In this document: piece after piece, positions 6,749 through 8,931 of the stretch | Layout: each line of letters begins with the position of its first letter | Position numbering within the stretch: the stretch's first letter is position 1 | Source: Roseburia sp. AM59-24XD | GTDB lineage: Bacteria > Bacillota > Clostridia > Lachnospirales > Lachnospiraceae | NCBI RefSeq assembly: GCF_003478445.1 | Contig: NZ_QUET01000051.1 | Location: forward strand, 1-8,931 | Reading direction: 5' to 3' | DNA length: 8,931 nt | Made by a program: the position numbers and the translations under genes | Notes under the pieces: generated by a model | Databases searched by the model: none | The model's input: only the letters and a program-made list of their open reading frames with translations | Told to the model about the DNA's origin: nothing

Positions 6749-7100
6749 TCGCTGATACCTCCTTTTCTAAGTTTCGCTGCTTTTCCAAGACAGCGTATAG
6801 GTTTTCGGTTCTGTAAGGTCGCTCCTTTGGGCGGGTAAACTTTGTCTGAATGACATTTCTTACCACCACTTCAAGGGGCTGCCCATGTTTTTCATACATG
6901 GCAAGCAGGAAACAGGGGAGCATGACGACAATCATCGCCATAGCCGCAAGGTTTGTCCCTGCGCTGCCTTTGAGCAAAAAAAACAGCGGCAGTCCGATTA
7001 AGAGAGCCGCCGCAAAACAAACGATTTGCCGCTTTGTCAGATTGAAAGCGACTTTTGTTTTGACTTTGGATAGGTCTTTTGGTACAGGTACATACGCCAA
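6696..7100 (-). CDS. PrgI-family conjugation membrane protein
   Basis: A 134-aa protein of the PrgI family, the small membrane component that precedes VirB4 in Gram-positive type IV secretion systems (a VirB3-like role is often proposed). The start is TTG 7100 with AAAGGAGG at 7115-7108, 7 nt upstream, giving AYVPVPKDLSKVKTK after the initiator. Two adjacent membrane segments lie at about 27-46 (VCFAAALLIGLPLFFLL) and 50-70 (AMIVVMLPCFLLAMY). The rest is a cytoplasmic tail with TRPKERPYRTENLYAVLE, which matches the family ending, and a Lys/Arg-rich C-terminus. It lies 21 nt after the TrbL-like gene and overlaps VirB4, which agrees with a joint channel/ATPase complex. No frameshift or missing part is visible. 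Confidence 0.9.
   Translation of the reverse strand: MAYVPVPKDLSKVKTKVAFNLTKRQIVCFAAALLIGLPLFFLLKGSAGTNLAAMAMIVVMLPCFLLAMYEKHGQPLEVVVRNVIQTKFTRPKERPYRTENLYAVLEKQRNLEKEVSAIVKRTNKKDAGSRRKQA
6758..6765 (-). promoter_or_regulatory. Shine-Dalgarno for the TTG start of VirB4
   Basis: AAAGGAGG on the minus strand, 9 nt before TTG 6748-6746 and inside the upstream PrgI gene. It decides in favour of the TTG start; no ATG lies at suitable spacing. Confidence 0.8.
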
Positions 7101-7107
7101 GAAAAAA

Positions 7108-7115
7108 CCTCCTTT
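7108..7115 (-). promoter_or_regulatory. Shine-Dalgarno for the TTG start of the PrgI-family gene
   Basis: AAAGGAGG on the minus strand, 7 nt before TTG 7100-7098, in the 21-nt gap after the TrbL-like stop. It makes TTG the clear start. Confidence 0.8.
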
Positions 7116-7121
7116 CTGCCC

Positions 7122-7991
7122 TTAGTGGGCGTTGAATATGGATTTTGCCAGTGTGCCGGATTTGAACAGGGAAAAACAGAGGATAACCGTATAGGCGGCA
7201 AGGGAAAATACCGCGCTGTGCAGATTGTCTGCGATTATCATATCGTTTACCAGTACGGCGTAAATACCGACACATATCATAATGAGGAAGCCTTGAAAAC
7301 CAAGAGCGAACAGCCCTTTTAGGTAGTTGTTCCCAATCTGTCCCCATTCTCTGTTGGTCATAGTCGCAAATGGAATAGGCGATACCGAACAGTAAAGGTA
7401 AATCTCTATCATTCTGCCGTAGAGGATAACGGTTATCAGTACGGACATGATTTTCATGCAAAGGCTCACAAGGCTTGTTTCAAGCACAAGTAAGAGCAGT
7501 TCGGGGATTTCCATATCTTCAAGCCCCTCCTGCATGGCGGCAAGGGCTTCGGCAACGTCGATATTCGTATCGCCGCCTATAACCCCCGCTGCGCCGGAAA
7601 CGATATGCTGCGCCATATCAAAGACCGCCATTGTGATGTTGAACGTGTTGGTTACGATAAACACCGCGACAAAGGCTTTGAATATCCACTTAAAGAACAT
7701 GAATGTTTCTATGTCGTGCATATTGTTCTTTTCCGTTACCATGCTGATAAGCTCGTAGCATAGGACATAGGTAATGACAAGCCCCGCAATCGGGACGATT
7801 ACATTTTCAGAAAGGGTCTGTATCATGCTGAAAATGTTTGCGTTCCAACCCTGCGGGGTCTGTCCTACCTCGTTTGCGATAGTCCCGACTTTTTCGTTTA
7901 CGTCCCCGAACATAGTTGACAGATTACCGTTTATCGCTCCGATAAGGATTTCCTTTATCCATTCGTTAATCGCGTCAAGTATGCTCTGCAT
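7122..7991 (-). CDS. TrbL/VirB6-like polytopic conjugation channel protein
   Basis: A 289-aa membrane protein that fits the TrbL/VirB6-like component (CD1112-type) of Tn1549-like type IV secretion: it would form part of the inner-membrane channel. Visible hydrophobic segments lie at about 62-84, 98-124, 164-196, 226-247 and 258-277. An amphipathic N-terminus (ILDAINEWIKEILIGAI) precedes them, and a large loop at 125-160 probably faces outward. The conserved-looking stretch SPIPFATMTNREWGQIGNNYLKG sits at 204-226. ATG 7991 has only a weak upstream GGG-type binding site; the intact Maff2 stop would be 16 nt upstream, so translational coupling is likely. The frame is complete with no sign of damage. 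Confidence 0.9.
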   Translation of the reverse strand: MQSILDAINEWIKEILIGAINGNLSTMFGDVNEKVGTIANEVGQTPQGWNANIFSMIQTLSENVIVPIAGLVITYVLCYELISMVTEKNNMHDIETFMFFKWIFKAFVAVFIVTNTFNITMAVFDMAQHIVSGAAGVIGGDTNIDVAEALAAMQEGLEDMEIPELLLLVLETSLVSLCMKIMSVLITVILYGRMIEIYLYCSVSPIPFATMTNREWGQIGNNYLKGLFALGFQGFLIMICVGIYAVLVNDMIIADNLHSAVFSLAAYTVILCFSLFKSGTLAKSIFNAH

Positions 7992-8007
7992 AGGCAGCTA
8001 CCCGCGC

Positions 8008-8222
8008 TTAACCGAACAAGCCGGAAAGCAGAGGTACAAGGATAGTGCCGATAAGGCAACGCCGCCGCCCGCCATGAGCTGCTTAATGCCCTGTGATTTC
8101 GCGCCCGGATTGTCGTTTCCATATCCCTCTAAGAGATTGATAACGCCCCAAATACCAAGTCCTGCCCCAAGAGCGATAACCAAAGTCTGTAATACGCCGA
8201 TTGCGCTATTGAAAAATTCCAT
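8008..8222 (-). CDS. Maff2-family small membrane protein, frameshifted
   Basis: The product starts MEFFNSAIGVLQTLVIALG, has a first membrane segment, then LLEGYGNDNPGAKSQGIKQL and a Gly-rich AGGGVA, the pattern of the Maff2 family always found before the TrbL-like gene in these elements. ATG 8222 is preceded by AAGGAG at short spacing (4 nt). As given, the frame after VAL becomes SALSLYLCFPACSVKRG and stops at 7998. With one base added near 8051-8052 it reads IGTILVPLLSGLFG and stops at TAA 8010-8008, giving 71 aa with the expected second membrane helix. The coordinates here are those of the corrected gene. It is probably a channel or pilin-like membrane subunit; its exact role is unknown. 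Confidence 0.85.
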
Positions 8223-8226
8223 AAAA

Positions 8227-8240
8227 CTCCTTTCTGCCGC
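8227..8240 (-). repeat. Hairpin beside the Maff2 ribosome binding site
   Basis: At 8236-8249 GCCGCA and TGCGGC form a near-perfect 6-bp inverted repeat with a 2-nt loop (4-nt if one pair opens). It ends about 5 nt before the AAAGGAG of maff2. It may stabilise the mRNA 5' end or influence access to the binding site. The entry also covers the linker to the binding site. Confidence 0.35.
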
Positions 8241-8268
8241 AAATGCGGCTTGCCCCGTAAAAGGGCAT

Positions 8269-8300
8269 AAAAAACGGCGGTCAGTTTTCAAACTGCCGCG
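8269..8300 (-). terminator. Intrinsic (rho-independent) terminator upstream of Maff2
   Basis: On the minus strand GCGG-CAGTT, a TGAA loop and AACTG-A-CCGC form a stem of about 9-10 bp with one bulged A. It is followed at once by CG and six T (8274-8269). This is a convincing intrinsic terminator. It would end transcripts coming from virD4 and the 55-aa gene, only 46 nt before the maff2 start. Confidence 0.7.
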
Positions 8301-8421
8301 GTCATAAGTCCCCGCGCTGCCTAAATGTCTGCCGCGCGGCGGTATTCAGTTGTCAGTGTGGGCGATAGGAATTTTTGTAGGGGCGCGTATCATGCAAGTT
8401 GTCTTTTTCTTTGTTACTGCG

Positions 8422-8589
8422 TCAATTCCTCCTTTCTTTTCGCTGCTGCTCATACAGGGCTTCACACCGTTTCACAAATTGCCGGATAGCAGCCTGCCGC
8501 TGCTGTTCCCGTCGTTCAGCAATCGAAACAAGCCCGTTTATGGCTTCTGTGATTTTCTTGTCCTTTTTCTTTCTGATACGTCTATTCAT
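8422..8589 (-). CDS. Small basic protein (55 aa) overlapping the end of virD4
   Basis: ATG 8589 overlaps the virD4 stop by 8 nt and has GGAGG at 8603-8599, 9 nt upstream, so it is preferred over an earlier ATG that would extend 16 residues into virD4. The product MNRRIRKKKDKKITEAINGL... is strongly basic, helical and Gln/Arg-rich, with a likely coiled coil at about 15-52. It has one cysteine and no membrane segment. I do not recognise the family. The strong binding site and tight overlap indicate a real operon gene; a nucleic-acid-binding or coupling-protein accessory role is only a guess. Confidence 0.7.
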   Translation of the reverse strand: MNRRIRKKKDKKITEAINGLVSIAERREQQRQAAIRQFVKRCEALYEQQRKERRN

Positions 8590-8931
8590 GGTCGGTGTCC
8601 TCCTGCAAATCGCTTTCGCTGATTTCGTAGTAGTCAAATGCTTCGTCCGGCTTCACAAGGGCGGGTCTGCGCCTTAAATGCTTTTCCATATCAAAAGTAT
8701 TTTTCTTGTCATAGTCGGAAAGATATTTATAGTTGGGGTGCTTTGTAATGTCGTACTTATCAGAGAAGAACGGGCGCACCCCTCTAAGCTGTAAAATACA
8801 TTTCCCGCCGTCCATGACTGCTATTTCATCTTCCGTCATAAGCTGCTTGCCTAACTTCTGATAGTTCAGCCCATGCGATACCTCGCGCCCCCGGTTCTCG
8901 GAAGTGTTGAAGCTGTCAATGGTTTCTTTCC
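8582..8931 (-). CDS. virD4: VirD4/TraG-like coupling protein, C-terminal part (cut by window edge)
   Basis: The frame is open from the window edge (first full codon at 8929) to TAG 8584-8582, giving the last 115 residues. Motifs such as SENRGREVSHGLNYQKLGK, MTEDEIAVMDGGKCILQLRG, VRPFFSDKYDITKHPNY and LSDYDKKN match the C-terminus of VirD4-like type IV coupling proteins in Tn1549/CTn elements. This ATPase brings the relaxase-DNA complex to the channel. The Walker motifs lie outside the window. ATG 8839 is internal and not the start. The tail is acidic (ESDLQEDTDHE). It shares an 8-nt overlap with the next gene. Confidence 0.92.
   Translation of the reverse strand, partial: KETIDSFNTSENRGREVSHGLNYQKLGKQLMTEDEIAVMDGGKCILQLRGVRPFFSDKYDITKHPNYKYLSDYDKKNTFDMEKHLRRRPALVKPDEAFDYYEISESDLQEDTDHE

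Larger units (their letters stand above)
8223..8421 (-). other. Structured intergenic region between the 55-aa gene and Maff2
   Basis: About 200 nt with no convincing gene (only a 15-codon ATG frame at 8392-8347 without a good binding site). Reading the minus strand it holds CCGCGC...GCGCGG (about 8337-8312, 6-bp stem, 16-nt loop), the perfect palindrome GCCGCGCGGC (8331-8340), the terminator, a weak GCCC/GGGC hairpin, and the hairpin next to the maff2 binding site. The heptamer GCGGCAG occurs three times (8335-8329, 8299-8293, 8240-8234), each in or next to a stem. This layout could support alternative folds. No clear promoter is seen between the terminator and maff2. Confidence 0.5.

Noticed and set aside
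7774..8307. + strand open frame of 177 aa
   Set aside because: It spans trbL and maff2 in antisense, with composition of a reverse-strand shadow and no good binding site.
8347..8392. 15-codon leader peptide in the intergenic region
   Set aside because: No good binding site and no run of regulatory codons; could be chance.
8350..8622. + strand hydrophobic frame beginning MSVWAIGIFVGA
   Set aside because: It looks like a small membrane protein at first sight, but overlaps the 55-aa gene and virD4 end in antisense and has no binding site; hydrophobicity comes from Lys/Arg-rich minus-strand codons.

Overview
The window is a block of the transfer module of an integrative conjugative element (ICE) of the Tn1549 / C. 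difficile CTn type, part of the Tn916-like superfamily of Firmicutes. The host is probably a gut Clostridia species (Lachnospiraceae or Ruminococcaceae-like). This rests on gene order, AGGAGG-type ribosome binding sites, TTG starts and moderately high GC across the block. Every supportable gene lies on the minus strand, so transcription runs from high to low coordinates.

In transcription order: the C-terminus of the VirD4/TraG coupling protein (cut by the window edge); a 55-aa basic protein overlapping it; a 200-nt structured intergenic region with a good intrinsic terminator; the Maff2-family membrane peptide; a TrbL/VirB6-like polytopic channel protein; a PrgI-family protein; the VirB4-like ATPase; a beta-class DNA methyltransferase; a membrane-anchored CHAP-domain wall hydrolase (VirB1-like role); DUF4315; DUF4366; and a 58-aa Cys-rich protein. 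Most genes overlap or abut and each usually has its own Shine-Dalgarno sequence, as expected for one Gram-positive type IV secretion operon. The parts fit together as coupling protein, inner-membrane channel, energising ATPase, peptidoglycan hydrolase and surface or membrane accessory proteins. The methyltransferase probably protects the incoming DNA.

The main surprise is that three conserved genes (maff2, virB4 and the CHAP hydrolase) are each broken by what looks like the loss of one base. In each case the expected C-terminal residues resume in the neighbouring frame. As given, the VirB4 C-terminus, the Maff2 second membrane segment and the link between the hydrolase anchor and its catalytic domain are all lost. 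Either the sequence carries indel errors or the element is decaying.

The first ~245 bases are a different, AT-rich kind of DNA. They hold a 50-aa ORF with its own promoter-like sequence, abutting the end of the transfer module. This looks like a junction (insertion, deletion or element boundary). I found no rRNA, tRNA, CRISPR array or intact insertion sequence. I see no wholly new system here; the points most worth checking are the triple frameshift, the putative ATC start, the internal terminator and the left junction.
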